Below, one piece after another: positions 44,030 to 60,376 of a stretch of 64,000 bases of DNA. The DNA lies in the NCBI GenBank assembly GCA_019973575.1, contig BPUI01000002.1:930001-994000 (forward strand). The letters are read 5' to 3'. How positions within the stretch are numbered: position 1 is the first letter of the stretch; every line of letters begins with the position of its first letter. Source of the stretch: Gemmatimonadetes bacterium T265. GTDB taxonomy: Bacteria; Gemmatimonadota; Gemmatimonadetes; Gemmatimonadales; Gemmatimonadaceae. Position numbers and translations under genes: made by a program. A model generated the notes under the pieces. It searched no databases. It had not been told where the DNA came from and was given only the letters and a program-made list of their open reading frames with translations.

Positions 44030-45367
44030 GTGTCGCGCCTGGTCGCGGCGGCGTCGCTCCTCGCGGTCGGTCGTGCCGGCGCGCAGTCCGCCCCCGACCT
44101 CGTCGTACGCTCGAGCGCCGGGACGGAGCGGCGCGTTCCAGTCGTGGTCGTCGAGACGCCCGCCGGGCCCCGCGACTACGTCCGCCTCGAGGCGCTGGCG
44201 GCGGCGACGGGCGCGCAGCTGGTGATACGCGCCGAGGGCACGGCCGCCCACTTCGACCTCGGCGGCGCGTCGCTCGACGTGCGTGACGGCGTGCAGTACG
44301 CCCGTGCGGGGACCCTCGAGCTGCCGCTCGTCTCCGCGCCCCGGCGCGACGTGCGTGGCCTGCTCGTACCAACGCAGTTCGCGGTCGACCTGCTGCCGCG
44401 CGTGGTGCGCACGCTGGCGTTCGATCCGGCGACGCGCACGCTCCGTCCGTCGCGGCCGGCGGTCGCCCACGTCGGCGCGCGGAACGCGGCGCCCGTCACA
44501 CGGACCGATGAGGACGGCGGCCGCACGGAAGCGCCGGCCGTGCGACTGCCGTCTCCGCCACCGCGGCAACAAGCCGATGCGCCCGCGGACGCCCGAACGG
44601 TCGTTCGCCCCGATGCGCGTGCGGACGAGATGACGGGCGACGCATCGGCGCGGCCTCGTCGCGTCATTGCCGTCGATGCGGGGCACGGCGGCCCCGACGC
44701 GGGCATGCGCGGCACGCTCGCCGACGGCACGCCGCTGCTCGAAAAGGAGGTCACGCTCGGCGTCGCCCGCGCACTCCGTGACGCGCTCACGGAGCGCGGG
44801 CTCGGTGTCGTGATGACCCGGACGACGGACACGCTCATCGCCCTAGGCGACCGCGGTCGGATCGCGAACGCGCGCCATGCGGACGTGTTCGTCTCGGTGC
44901 ACGTCAACGCCGCGAATCCGGGCTGGCGCGAGCCGGCCGCCGCCCGCGGTTTCGAGACGTACTTTCTCTCCGAAGCGCGAACCGAGGAGGCTCGCCAGGT
45001 CGCCGATCGCGAGAACGCATCGACGCGGTTCGAAACGGTGCAGGTCGCCAGCAACGATCCGCTTCGATTCGTCATGAGCGACCTCGCGCAGAACGCTCAC
45101 CTGCGCGAGTCGAGCCGACTTGCCGCGGCGGTGCAGGAACGACTCGCGCGCGTGCATCCGGGCCCGAACCGGCGCGTGCACCAGGCCGGGTTCAAGGTTC
45201 TCGTCACGGCCGCGATGCCGGCGGTGCTGGTCGAGGTCGGGTTCGGCTCCAACCCGCAGGATGCGGCGTACCTCGCGAGCACGCGCGGCCGGCGCGAGCT
45301 GGCCGACGCGATCGCGGGTGCCGTGAGCGAGTTCCTGGCGCGCTACGGACGGGTCCGGGCGGAATGA
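44030..45367 (+). CDS. N-acetylmuramoyl-L-alanine amidase (Amidase_3/AmiC-like)
   Basis: A 445-residue exported enzyme. A short Ala-rich signal (1-20) precedes an N-terminal beta-rich domain (about 20-145) and a Pro/Ala/Arg linker. The catalytic domain (about 205-440) has the zinc motifs VDAGHGGPDAG, the Glu in LLEKEVTLGVA, SVHVNAA and the catalytic Glu in VLVEVGFGSN. It cuts the bond between muramic acid and the stem peptide, usually at the septum. GTG 44030 is used. Confidence 0.9.
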   Translation: MSRLVAAASLLAVGRAGAQSAPDLVVRSSAGTERRVPVVVVETPAGPRDYVRLEALAAATGAQLVIRAEGTAAHFDLGGASLDVRDGVQYARAGTLELPLVSAPRRDVRGLLVPTQFAVDLLPRVVRTLAFDPATRTLRPSRPAVAHVGARNAAPVTRTDEDGGRTEAPAVRLPSPPPRQQADAPADARTVVRPDARADEMTGDASARPRRVIAVDAGHGGPDAGMRGTLADGTPLLEKEVTLGVARALRDALTERGLGVVMTRTTDTLIALGDRGRIANARHADVFVSVHVNAANPGWREPAAARGFETYFLSEARTEEARQVADRENASTRFETVQVASNDPLRFVMSDLAQNAHLRESSRLAAAVQERLARVHPGPNRRVHQAGFKVLVTAAMPAVLVEVGFGSNPQDAAYLASTRGRRELADAIAGAVSEFLARYGRVRAE

Positions 45368-46314
45368 CCGCGACTTCGCCTCCGACGTCCAGCTCGCGGC
45401 TCGTCCTCGCGGGGATCGAGTTCCGAAACCCGGTCGTGCTCGCGTCCGGGACCGCCGGCTACGGCCATGAGCTCGCCGACGTGATGGACTTTACGCGCCT
45501 CGGCGGGATCGCGACGAAGGCGGTAAGCGTCGACCCCCGGACAGGGAACGCGGCGCCACGCGTCGCGGAGTTCCCTGGGGGAATGCTCAACGCCGTCGGC
45601 CTCGCGAATCCCGGGCTCGATCGCGTCCGGTCCGAGCACCTGCCGCGCCTCGCGGCCTGCCGTGCGGGGATGCGCGTGCTCGTGAACGTCGTCGGATTCG
45701 CCGTCCCGGACTTCCCGACCGTCGTGTCCGGACTCGCCGACCTCGACGTCGTGGACGCGTTCGAGCTCAACGTCAGCTGCCCGAACGTAAAGGCGGGCGG
45801 ACTGGAATTCGGCGCCGATCCGAGCGCGCTCGCGCAGGTCGTGCGCGCCGCGCGCGCCGCGACACGCAAGCCGCTGTTCGTGAAGCTCTCGCCGACGCTT
45901 CCCGACGTCGCGCGCGCGGCGCTCACGGCGGCGGAGGCCGGCGCGGACGGTGTGACCCTCGTCAACACCATGCCTGGGCTCGTCATCGACACCGCCCGGC
46001 GCCGCCCCTCGCTCGGCTTCGGCAGCGGCGGGGCGAGCGGCGCGGGGTTGCTCCCCGCCGGCGTCCTCGCGACCTGGCGCGTGCGCCGCGCCACCGACGG
46101 GCAGCTCCCGATCATCGGGCTCGGCGGAGTGCGAACCGCCGACGACGCGCTGCAGTATCTCGTCGCCGGCGCGTCGCTCGTCGGGGTGGGGACGGCGTCG
46201 ATGCAGGACCCGCGCGCGCCGGAGCGGATCGCCCGCGGGCTCGACGCGTGGGTGGCGCGCGAGGGCGTGCGCTCACTGAGCGACGTCGTGGGGACGCTGG
46301 AGTGGCCGTCGTGA
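45364..46314 (+). CDS. pyrD: Dihydroorotate dehydrogenase, class 1B type
   Basis: A 316-residue FMN enzyme of pyrimidine synthesis. The active-site base is C139 in ELNVSCPNVK, as in class 1 enzymes; class 2 enzymes have Ser. The N-terminus VLAGIEFRNPVVLASGT and the C-terminal GLGGVRTADDALQYLVAGAS, both FMN-binding, fit the 1B subclass that uses NAD through a PyrK partner. No pyrK gene is in the window. ATG 45364 overlaps the amidase stop. Confidence 0.9.
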   Translation: MTATSPPTSSSRLVLAGIEFRNPVVLASGTAGYGHELADVMDFTRLGGIATKAVSVDPRTGNAAPRVAEFPGGMLNAVGLANPGLDRVRSEHLPRLAACRAGMRVLVNVVGFAVPDFPTVVSGLADLDVVDAFELNVSCPNVKAGGLEFGADPSALAQVVRAARAATRKPLFVKLSPTLPDVARAALTAAEAGADGVTLVNTMPGLVIDTARRRPSLGFGSGGASGAGLLPAGVLATWRVRRATDGQLPIIGLGGVRTADDALQYLVAGASLVGVGTASMQDPRAPERIARGLDAWVAREGVRSLSDVVGTLEWPS

Positions 46315-47027
46315 ACACCGGGGTGCGAGCCGAGCTGATCGTCGCGCTCGATCGCCCCACGCTCGCGGACGCGTTGACACTCGTCGACGCGGCGGGCGAC
46401 GCGTGCCGGTTCTACAAGGTCGGACTCGAGCTGTTCACGGCGGCCGGGCCCGCCGCGGTCGACGCCGTGCGCGCGCGCGGCGCCGACGTGTTCCTCGACC
46501 TGAAGCTGCACGACATCCCCGCGACGGTGCGCGGGGCCGCGCGTCGAGCGGCTGGGCTCGGCGCACGGCTGCTCACGGTGCACGCCAGCGGCGGGACGGC
46601 GATGGTCCGCGCCGCGGTCGAGGGAGCACGGGAGGGAGGAGGGGACGGCGGCGCGCCATGCGACATCCTCGCGGTCACGGTGCTGACGTCGCTCGACGCC
46701 CCGTCGCTGGCGGCGGCGTGGGGGCGCCCGGACGTGCAGCCTGAGGCCGAAGTGCTCCGGCTCGCGAGGCTGGCCGGCGAGGCCGGCGCGCACGGGGTGG
46801 TGTGTTCGGGCGCGGAGGTCGCCGCGGTGCGCGCGACGTCGCCCGCGTTGGCGACGCTCGTACCCGGGTTGCGCATGCCGGGCGACTCGGCCGACGATCA
46901 GGCCCGGGTCGTCACGCCCGCCGCGGCGGCGGCCGCTGGCGCGCGCTACCTCGTGCTCGGCCGGGCGGTGACCGCCGCGCGCGACCCGCGGGCCGCGTTG
47001 GAGCGGGTGCGCGCGTCGCTCGCCTGA
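46311..47027 (+). CDS. pyrF: Orotidine 5'-phosphate decarboxylase
   Basis: A 238-residue enzyme for the last step to UMP. The catalytic lysine is K65 in FLDLKLHDIPATV, and the N-terminal IVALDRPTLADAL and C-terminal VTPAAAAAAGARYLVLGRAVT (phosphate-binding) regions are intact. GTG 46311 overlaps the pyrD stop (GTGA), so pyrD and pyrF are coupled. The ribosomal alpha operon starts 120 bases further on. Confidence 0.92.
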   Translation: MNTGVRAELIVALDRPTLADALTLVDAAGDACRFYKVGLELFTAAGPAAVDAVRARGADVFLDLKLHDIPATVRGAARRAAGLGARLLTVHASGGTAMVRAAVEGAREGGGDGGAPCDILAVTVLTSLDAPSLAAAWGRPDVQPEAEVLRLARLAGEAGAHGVVCSGAEVAAVRATSPALATLVPGLRMPGDSADDQARVVTPAAAAAAGARYLVLGRAVTAARDPRAALERVRASLA

Positions 47028-47073
47028 CGCGGGCCCGGGGCCCCGGCGCGCGGCGGCGGTTGGCCGCGAGCCC

Positions 47074-47101
47074 TTGCACGAATGGCCTAACTCCCATTAA
47101 T
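47074..47101 (+). promoter_or_regulatory. Possible promoter of the ribosomal alpha operon
   Basis: TTGCAC (47074-47079), a 16-base spacer and ATTAAT (47096-47101), in a locally AT-rich stretch 45 bases before rpmJ. This is the only AT-rich gap in the area. Confidence 0.4.
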
Positions 47102-47146
47102 TGCGGGACTTGGCCGTAATTCCCCTCGCATGGACGGAGCGTTCCT

Positions 47147-47263
47147 GTGAAAGTCCGCAGCAGCGTGAAGCCGATCTGCGAGCACTGCAAGGTCGTCAAG
47201 CGCGACGGCGTGACTCGCATTATCTGCTCCCGCAATCCCAAGCACAAGCAGCGTCAGGGCTGA
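47147..47263 (+). CDS. rpmJ: 50S ribosomal protein L36
   Basis: A 38-residue protein starting at GTG 47147 ([10 protein letters not shown] at the start). It has the zinc-ribbon residues C11, C14, C27 and H33, so it is the zinc-binding form. Length is exactly that of the family. It lies immediately before rpsM, the usual order; infA, which often precedes it, is not present. Confidence 0.96.
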   Translation: MKVRSSVKPICEHCKVVKRDGVTRIICSRNPKHKQRQG

Positions 47264-47267
47264 CTGA

Positions 47268-47645
47268 ATGGCTCGTATCGCAGGCGTCGATCTCCCTCGG
47301 GACAAGAAGGTTGAGATCGGGCTCACCTACATTTTCGGGATCGGCCGCACGACGGCGCAAAAGATCCTCGAAGGGTCGGGCGTGAGCCCCGACCAGCGCG
47401 TGCGTGACTTGAGCGACGCGGACGTCGCCCGCCTGCGCGCCGAAATCGAGCGCGGCCACAAGGTCGAGGGGGCGCTCCGGACCGAGGTCTCCATGAACGT
47501 CAAGCGGCTCATGGACATCGGGTCCTACCGCGGCATCCGCCATCGCCGCGGGTTGCCCGTGCGCGGGCAGCGGACGCATACGAACGCCCGGACCAAGCGC
47601 GGCCCGCGTCGCGCGATCGCCGGCAAGAAGAAGGTCACCAAGTAA
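47268..47645 (+). CDS. rpsM: 30S ribosomal protein S13
   Basis: A 125-residue protein of the 30S head. Family segments: [54 protein letters not shown] and [17 protein letters not shown]. It begins five bases after rpmJ. Confidence 0.97.
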   Translation: MARIAGVDLPRDKKVEIGLTYIFGIGRTTAQKILEGSGVSPDQRVRDLSDADVARLRAEIERGHKVEGALRTEVSMNVKRLMDIGSYRGIRHRRGLPVRGQRTHTNARTKRGPRRAIAGKKKVTK

Positions 47646-47648
47646 GTG

Positions 47649-47663
47649 ATGGCTACCGCATAA
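47649..47663 (+). other. Four-codon mini-ORF in front of rpsK, duplicate of the rpsK start
   Basis: ATG-GCT-ACC-GCA-TAA (47649-47663) repeats the first four codons of rpsK and its stop overlaps the rpsK ATG (TAATG). It may be a translated leader that couples rpsK to rpsM, or a leftover of a short tandem duplication. Confidence 0.45.
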
Positions 47664-48040
47664 TGGCTACCGCGAAGAAGACCAAGAAGGTCGTCGAGGC
47701 CGAGGGCGTCGCGCACATCCAGGCGACGTTCAACAACACGACGATCACCATCACCGACCCGCGTGGCAACACCGTGTCGTGGGGCTCCTCGGGGAAGGCC
47801 GGCTTCAAGGGCTCGAAGAAGAGCACCCCGTTCGCCGCGACCGTTGCCTCCGAGCAGTGCGCGAAGGAAGCGATGACGGCCGGCGTGCGCCGCGTGCATG
47901 TGCGCGTGCAGGGCCCGGGCTCCGGGCGCGAGAGCGCCGTGCAGGCGCTCGCCGCAGCCGGTCTCACGGTCAAGTCGATCAAGGACGTCACGCCGATCGC
48001 GCACAACGGCTGCCGTCCGCCCAAGCGGCGGAGGGTCTGA
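47663..48040 (+). CDS. rpsK: 30S ribosomal protein S11
   Basis: A 125-residue protein of the 30S platform. Family segments: [49 protein letters not shown] and the C-terminal [18 protein letters not shown]. The start ATG 47663 overlaps the stop of a four-codon mini-ORF that duplicates its first codons. Confidence 0.97.
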   Translation: MATAKKTKKVVEAEGVAHIQATFNNTTITITDPRGNTVSWGSSGKAGFKGSKKSTPFAATVASEQCAKEAMTAGVRRVHVRVQGPGSGRESAVQALAAAGLTVKSIKDVTPIAHNGCRPPKRRRV

Positions 48041-48043
48041 CCG

Positions 48044-48676
48044 ATGCGCTACACGGGTCCCAGCTGCCGGCAGTGCCGGCGTGAAGGCACGAAGCTGTTC
48101 CTCAAGGGGACGAAGTGCTTCACCGAGAAGTGCCCGGTTGAGCGCCGCCCCTATGCGCCCGGCCAGCACGGCCAGGCGACGGCGCGCCGCCGCAAGGTGA
48201 GCGAGTACGCGAAGCAGCTGCGCGAGAAGCAGAAGATCAAGCGCATCTACGGCCTCTCCGAGCTGCAGTTCCGCAACACGTTCGAGCGCGTCGCGACCCA
48301 GCAGGGCATCACGGGTCACAACCTGCTCGCTGCGCTCGAGAGCCGGCTCGACAACGTGATCTACCGCATGGGCTTCGCGCCGAGCCGCAAGGCCGCGCGC
48401 CAGCTCATCCGGCACGGACACGTCGATGTCCGCCAGCGCCGCATGGACATCCCGAGCTACCAGGTCCGCCCGGGCGAGGAGATCCGCGTGCGCGAGGCCG
48501 CGCGCGAGATGCCGCTTGTCGTCGGCGCGATGGACCAGGCGTCGCGCGGCGCGCCGCTCAGCTGGATCGCCGTCGACAAGGAGTCGTTCTCGGGGCGGAT
48601 GCTGGAGAAGCCCCAGCGGCAGAGCATCCCGATCGCCGCGCAGGAGCAGCTCGTCGTCGAGTTGTACTCGAAGTAA
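48044..48676 (+). CDS. rpsD: 30S ribosomal protein S4
   Basis: A 210-residue primary 16S-rRNA-binding protein that in many bacteria also represses this operon. The N-terminal zinc site is complete (C8, C11, C25, C30), and the S4 RNA-binding domain has SRKAARQLIRHGHVDV. It starts three bases after rpsK. A 298-base gap follows, holding the second repeat element. Confidence 0.97.
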   Translation: MRYTGPSCRQCRREGTKLFLKGTKCFTEKCPVERRPYAPGQHGQATARRRKVSEYAKQLREKQKIKRIYGLSELQFRNTFERVATQQGITGHNLLAALESRLDNVIYRMGFAPSRKAARQLIRHGHVDVRQRRMDIPSYQVRPGEEIRVREAAREMPLVVGAMDQASRGAPLSWIAVDKESFSGRMLEKPQRQSIPIAAQEQLVVELYSK

Positions 48677-48707
48677 ACCGTACCGTCGCAGGGCTGCGCT
48701 CCGGGAT

Positions 48708-48826
48708 GTCATCCTGAGGGAGCGCAGCGACCGAAGGATCGCTGTCCCTGCAAGCAGTTCCGCGAGGCGCCGTCCCCGCGGTCACTGTCAGCCCGGACAG
48801 CGATCCTTCGCTGCGCTCAGGATGAC
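48708..48826. repeat. Inverted-repeat intergenic element, copy 2
   Basis: Left end GTCATCCTGAGGGAGCGCAG and right end (reverse complement of the bases up to 48826) are inverted, and the inner parts CGAAGGATCGCTGTCC pair with GGACAGCGATCCTTCG. It shares its ends and inner segment with the element at 40504. It sits between rpsD and rpoA within the ribosomal operon. Confidence 0.85.
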
Positions 48827-48830
48827 AGCG

Positions 48831-48842
48831 CCTCAGGATGAC
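48831..48842. repeat. Extra partial end of the repeat element
   Basis: CCTCAGGATGAC repeats the right end of the element 4 bases further on, as if the end had been duplicated. The rest of the gap to rpoA (48843-48974) shows no further structure. Confidence 0.6.
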
Positions 48843-48974
48843 AGCATTACCGTAACACCTGTTCTACCAGGCACAGGTCGGGACCTTCACTCCCCAACGA
48901 GCCTGCCGCGCGTGAAGGGCGGGGCAGGGCGTCGCTCGGCGCCAGCGTCGAGTGAGACCAACCAAAGAGACACC

Positions 48975-50036
48975 ATGGCAGCGATTGACCTCCGCGGGCT
49001 CGTCCGCCCGCAGCTCGTCGAGTCGACGAAGCGCGACGACAACCCGAACGTGGCCGAGTTCCGGCTGCAGCCGCTCGAGCGCGGCTTCGGCCACACGCTC
49101 GGCAACGCGATGCGCCGGCTCCTGCTCTCGTCGCTCCGCGGCGCGGCGGTGTGGGGCTTCCGAATCGACGGCGTGCTCCACGAGCACCAGACGATCCCGG
49201 GCGTCGTCGAGGACGTGCACCAGATCATCGGCCGCCTGAAGACGCTCGTCCTCGCGCTCGACGCCGACGTCGACACGTCGGTGTTGCGCATTCGCAAGAC
49301 CGAATCGGGGCCGGTCACCGCGGCCGACATCCAGCAGGCGCCCGGCGTCCGCGTCGTCGACCCGTCGCACCACATTCTCACGCTCCAGGAAGACCGCGAG
49401 CTCAACGTCGAGCTCTACGTCAACAAGGGGCGCGGCTACGTCGAGAGCGACCAGCACCCGGTCGACCGCGGCCTGCCGGTGGACCTCGTGCGCATCGACG
49501 CGATCTACAACCCGGTCCGCCGCGCGAACTTCTCGGTCGCCGAGACGCGCGTCGGGCAGCGCACCGACTACGACCGTCTGACGCTGACGGTCGAGACCAA
49601 CGGCACGCTCTCCCCCGAAGAGGCGGTGAGCTACGCCGCGGCGCTCGCGCAGACGCACTTCCAGTATTTCGCGAGCTTCGGCCCGCACGGCGCGAGCAGC
49701 AACGGCGTCGGGCCGGAGGGCGGCGACGCGCGCCGCACGGCCGAGCTACTCCGGACCCCGATCGACGACCTGGAGCTGTCGGTCCGGAGCGTCAACTCGC
49801 TCAAGAACTCGAGCGTCCGCACGCTCGGGGATCTGGTCCGGCTCAACGAGAGCCAGATCTTGCAGGTCAAGAACTTCGGCAAAAAGTCCCTCCAGGAGAT
49901 CGCCGACCTCCTCGAGCGCGAGGGGCTCAACTTTGGCATGCGCTACGAGGAGACCGGCGACGGCGTGCGGATCACCGACTGGGGGACCGCACCGAGCCGC
50001 GCCGCCGCGAACGCGCCAGAAGACGACGAGGACTAG
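48975..50036 (+). CDS. rpoA: DNA-directed RNA polymerase alpha subunit
   Basis: A 353-residue protein with the N-terminal assembly domain ([34 protein letters not shown]) and the C-terminal DNA-contact domain ([19 protein letters not shown], then [13 protein letters not shown]). A C-terminal acidic tail of about 20 residues follows. ATG 48975 is preceded by repeat-derived spacer; the long open frame upstream comes from that spacer and is not coding. Confidence 0.97.
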   Translation: MAAIDLRGLVRPQLVESTKRDDNPNVAEFRLQPLERGFGHTLGNAMRRLLLSSLRGAAVWGFRIDGVLHEHQTIPGVVEDVHQIIGRLKTLVLALDADVDTSVLRIRKTESGPVTAADIQQAPGVRVVDPSHHILTLQEDRELNVELYVNKGRGYVESDQHPVDRGLPVDLVRIDAIYNPVRRANFSVAETRVGQRTDYDRLTLTVETNGTLSPEEAVSYAAALAQTHFQYFASFGPHGASSNGVGPEGGDARRTAELLRTPIDDLELSVRSVNSLKNSSVRTLGDLVRLNESQILQVKNFGKKSLQEIADLLEREGLNFGMRYEETGDGVRITDWGTAPSRAAANAPEDDED

Positions 50037-50047
50037 GGGACCCCACC

Positions 50048-50401
50048 ATGCGTCACCGGAAGGCCGGACGGCAGCTCCGCCGCACGAGCGAGCAGCGCCT
50101 CGCGCTGCTCCGCAACCTCGCGACCTCGCTCATCGAGCAAGGCGCGATCGAAACCACCGAGGCCAAGGCCAAGGAGCTGCGCCCCTTCGTCGAGAAGCTC
50201 GTGACGAAGGCCAAGCGCGGCACCCTGCACGCGCGCCGGCTCGCCGGTCGTCACGTGCAGAAGCGCGAGGCCGCGGACAAGCTGTTCCGGGAGTGGGGCC
50301 CGAAGTTCGTGGCCCGCCCGGGCGGCTACACGCGCATCCTCAAGACGGGGCACCGTCGCGGCGACGGGGCCGAGATGGCGCGCATCGAGTTCGTCAGCTG
50401 A
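50048..50401 (+). CDS. rplQ: 50S ribosomal protein L17
   Basis: A 117-residue protein beginning [20 protein letters not shown], with [23 protein letters not shown] and the C-terminal [20 protein letters not shown]. The order rpoA-rplQ is universal in bacterial alpha operons. Confidence 0.97.
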   Translation: MRHRKAGRQLRRTSEQRLALLRNLATSLIEQGAIETTEAKAKELRPFVEKLVTKAKRGTLHARRLAGRHVQKREAADKLFREWGPKFVARPGGYTRILKTGHRRGDGAEMARIEFVS

Positions 50402-50415
50402 CCGGAGACGCATTC

Positions 50416-52614
<2,199 letters not shown>

Positions 52615-52676
52615 TGGTCCCGCGGCGCCGTTCCGCCCCGTGCGGGACGCGCGATTCCAGCCCGCTCACGACCGCC

Positions 52677-55924
<3,248 letters not shown>

Positions 55925-55928
<4 letters not shown>

Positions 55929-56578
55929 GTCGGCCGGCCGACGACGGCGCGGGCGACGCCGCGGTTCACCCGACCGCGTTCGTACACCCGTCGAGCTACG
56001 TCGACGCGGGCGCGCGCGTCGGCGCGCGGTCCAAGGTGTGGCACTTCTGCCACGTCATGCCCGGGGCCGAGGTCGGCGAGGACTGCTCGTTAGGCCAGAA
56101 CGTCGTCGTGATGCCCGGCGTGCGCGTCGGCCGGAACGCGAAGATCCAGAACAATGTCAGCCTGTACGAAGGCGTCGAGCTGGAAGAGGACGTCTTCTGC
56201 GGTCCGTCGATGGTCTTCACGAACGTGCTCAACCCGCGCAGCCACGTGTCGCGGAAGCACGAGTACCGGCGTACGCTGGTCCGCCGCGGCGCGTCGATCG
56301 GCGCGAACGCGACCGTCATCTGCGGCCACACGATCGGCGAGTACGCGTTCGTCGGCGCGGGCGCGGTCGTCACGCGCGACGTGCCCGCGTACGCCGTCGT
56401 GGCCGGCGTGCCGGCGCGCCAGCGCGGCTGGGCGTGCGCGTGCGGCGAGCTGCTCGACGCGCCGGTCGCGGCGCCGGGGGCGGAGATGGTGCTCACCTGC
56501 CCCGCGTGTGGCGAACGGTACCTGCTTGCGGGCGACGTGCTCCGGCCGGTGGCGAACGCTGCCGAGGTGCCCGCGTGA
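55925..56578 (+). CDS. wbpD: Sugar-nucleotide N-acetyltransferase (WbpD/WlbB-like, left-handed beta helix)
   Basis: A 217-residue acetyltransferase built of hexapeptide repeats (residues about 18-165), including [20 protein letters not shown] and [20 protein letters not shown]. The region [17 protein letters not shown] is typical of the UDP-3-amino-GlcNAcA N-acetyltransferases. The C-terminus carries a zinc-ribbon-like pair (CACGELL, then CPACGERY). GTG 55925 overlaps the carB stop (GTGA). Confidence 0.87.
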
Positions 56579-57627
56579 CGCGGCTCGCGGCCGACACGCC
56601 CGTGCGCGTCGGACTCGTCGGCTGCGGCCGGATCAGCCGGAACCACGTCGAGGCGATCGCCCGCGTCGACGGCCTGACGCTCGTGGCCGTGTGCGACGTC
56701 GTCGAAGCGCGCGCCCGCGAGCTGGGCGAGGCGCAGGGCGTGCCGTGGTTCACGAGCCTCGACGCGATGCTCGTGGACGTGCCGTTCGAGCTGCTCGCCG
56801 TATGCACGCCGTCGGGGCTCCATCCGGCGCACGGCATCGCCGGCGCTCGCGCCGGCCGCCACGTGCTGAGCGAGAAGCCGATGGCGATCTCGCTCGCGGG
56901 GGCGGACGCGCTCGTGCGCGCGTGCGACGACGCCGGCGTGCACCTGTTCGTGGTCAAGCAGAACCGGCTCAACCCGGCCGTGCAGCTGCTCAAGCGCGCG
57001 GTCGACAAGGGGCGCTTCGGGCGACTGTTCCTCGCCAACTGCACCGTCCGGTGGACGCGTCCGCAGGAGTACTACGAGCAGGCGCCGTGGCGCGGGACGT
57101 GGGAGTTCGACGGCGGCGCGTTCATGAACCAGGCGTCGCACTACGTCGACCTCGTGCAGTGGCTCATGGGCCCGGTCGAGAGCGTCGTCGCGAAGACCGC
57201 GACACTCGCGCGGCGCATCGAGGCCGAGGACGTCGGCGCGGCGGTGCTCCGCTTCCGCAACGGCGCGCTCGGCGTGATGGAGGTCTCGATGCTGACCTAC
57301 CCCAAGAACCTCGAGGGGTCGGTCACGCTCATGGGCGAGCGCGGCACGGCCAAGGTCGGCGGCACGGCGGTGAACAAGATCGAGCACTGGCAGTTCGCCG
57401 ACTACGACGACGACGACAAGCTCGTCGACGCGACCGCGACGAACCCGCCGACCGTGTACGGTTTTGGCCACGAAGCGTATTACCGCAACGTGCTCGCGGT
57501 CCTCCGCGGCGAGGCGCCGGCGGAGACCGACGGCCGCGCCGGGCGCAAGTCGCTCGAACTGATCCTCGGGATCTACGAAAGCGCGCGCACCGGGCGCGAG
57601 GTGCCGATTCCGCTACGCGTGGCCTGA
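56575..57627 (+). CDS. wbpB: Gfo/Idh/MocA oxidoreductase, probable UDP-GlcNAc-uronate 3-dehydrogenase
   Basis: A 350-residue NAD-dependent dehydrogenase. It has the Rossmann motif [17 protein letters not shown], the conserved [16 protein letters not shown] with the catalytic Lys, and [15 protein letters not shown] with [21 protein letters not shown], both characteristic of the WlbA/WbpB subgroup that oxidises C3 of UDP-GlcNAcA. GTG 56575 overlaps the previous stop (GTGA). Confidence 0.87.
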   Translation: MTRLAADTPVRVGLVGCGRISRNHVEAIARVDGLTLVAVCDVVEARARELGEAQGVPWFTSLDAMLVDVPFELLAVCTPSGLHPAHGIAGARAGRHVLSEKPMAISLAGADALVRACDDAGVHLFVVKQNRLNPAVQLLKRAVDKGRFGRLFLANCTVRWTRPQEYYEQAPWRGTWEFDGGAFMNQASHYVDLVQWLMGPVESVVAKTATLARRIEAEDVGAAVLRFRNGALGVMEVSMLTYPKNLEGSVTLMGERGTAKVGGTAVNKIEHWQFADYDDDDKLVDATATNPPTVYGFGHEAYYRNVLAVLRGEAPAETDGRAGRKSLELILGIYESARTGREVPIPLRVA

Positions 57628-57733
57628 CGCGGCCCGGCGCGCGTCGCGCGTTCCGTTGACTTGCCTCCGGGCGGACGGCAGCTTTCTGCGGTTCCGGCGC
57701 GGCGGACGCGCCCGGCCCCGCTCCCAGCCCCGC

Positions 57734-58846
57734 ATGGCAGTCCCCCTTCTCGACCTTCGCGCGCAGCACGCGACGATCCGCGACGACGTAGTCGCGGCGC
57801 TCATGCGCGTCGTCGACGACCAGGCGTTCATCCTCGGCGAACCGGTCGTGCAGCTCGAGGCCGAAGTCGCGGCGCTGTCGCACACCGCACATGCGATCGG
57901 CTGTGCCAACGGCACGGACGCGCTGCTACTCGCGCTCCGCGCGCTCGACGTCGGGCGCGGCGACCGCGTCGTCACGACGCCGTTCACGTTCTTCGCGACC
58001 GCGGGGACGATCCACAACGTCGCCGCGACGCCGGTGTTCGTCGACATCGACGCCGACACGTTCAACATCGACCCGGACGCGGTCGCCGCGGCGCTCACGG
58101 CGGAGGTGAAGGCCGTCGTCCCGGTCGACCTGTTCGGGCAGATGGCGCCGATCGAGCGCGTGCAGGCCGCCGTTCCGGGGGTGCCCGTGATCGAGGACGC
58201 GGCGCAGTCGATCGGCGCGCGCCGCAGCGTCGACGGCGAGTGGCGCATGGCCGGCGAGTGCGCGACGATCGGCACCTTCAGCTTCTTCCCGTCCAAGAAC
58301 CTCGGCGGGTACGGCGACGGCGGGATGATCGTGACGCAGAACGCCGCGCTCGCCGAGCGGCTGTTCAGGCTGCGCACGCACGGCTCGCGCAAGACGTACT
58401 ACCACGAGGAAGTCGGCTACAACAGCCGCCTCGACGCGTTGCAGGCCGCGGTGCTGCGCGCCAAGCTGCCGCACCTCGCCGCGTGGAGCGCGCGCCGTCG
58501 CGAGAACGCGGCGTACTACGACGCGGCGTTCGCCGACCTCGAGGACGTGCGCACGCCGACGATCGACCCGGCGAACGAATCGATCTACAACCAGTACACG
58601 CTGCGCGTCGAGCGCCGCGACGCGTTGCAGGCGCACCTCAAGCGGTGTGGCGTCGGCACCTCGATTTATTACCCGCTTCCGCTCCATCTCCAGCCGTGTT
58701 TCGCCTACCTGGGGTATCAGGAAGGGCAGTGCCCGGAGTCCGAGCGCGCGGCGCGGGAGGTGCTTTCGCTCCCCGTGTACCCCGAGTTGACGCGCACGCA
58801 GCTCGACGAAGTCGTCGCGGGCGTCCGCTCGTTCTACGGGCGCTGA
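57734..58846 (+). CDS. wbpE: PLP-dependent sugar aminotransferase (DegT/DnrJ/EryC1 family, WbpE-like)
   Basis: A 370-residue enzyme that puts an amino group on C3 of the oxidised sugar nucleotide. The PLP-binding lysine is in FSFFPSKNLGGYGDGGM; other family segments are GCANGTDALLLALRAL and VIEDAAQSIGA. ATG 57734 gives the usual start VPLLDLRAQ; the open frame upstream contains shadow sequence. A 106-base gap separates it from wbpB. Confidence 0.9.
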   Translation: MAVPLLDLRAQHATIRDDVVAALMRVVDDQAFILGEPVVQLEAEVAALSHTAHAIGCANGTDALLLALRALDVGRGDRVVTTPFTFFATAGTIHNVAATPVFVDIDADTFNIDPDAVAAALTAEVKAVVPVDLFGQMAPIERVQAAVPGVPVIEDAAQSIGARRSVDGEWRMAGECATIGTFSFFPSKNLGGYGDGGMIVTQNAALAERLFRLRTHGSRKTYYHEEVGYNSRLDALQAAVLRAKLPHLAAWSARRRENAAYYDAAFADLEDVRTPTIDPANESIYNQYTLRVERRDALQAHLKRCGVGTSIYYPLPLHLQPCFAYLGYQEGQCPESERAAREVLSLPVYPELTRTQLDEVVAGVRSFYGR

Positions 58847-58931
58847 CGCGGAGCGCCTGCCGCGCCGCACGCCCGACGCACGTCATCCCTCCTCCGCACT
58901 CCTCCCGCGACGCGTGCGTCGCCGAGTCGAC

Positions 58932-60323
<1,392 letters not shown>

Positions 60324-60376
60324 CGGTAATTGTTTGCGCGCGAACCCTGCCGCGCCCCGGCGGGTATAGCTCGCCC

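Noticed and set aside
47028-47146. Search for infA before rpmJ
   Set aside because: The 119-base gap is too short and has no reading frame like IF-1.
48426-48974. Upstream extension of rpoA through the repeat element
   Set aside because: The extra 183 codons come from a shadow of rpsD and the repeat; the universal RpoA start is near ATG 48975.
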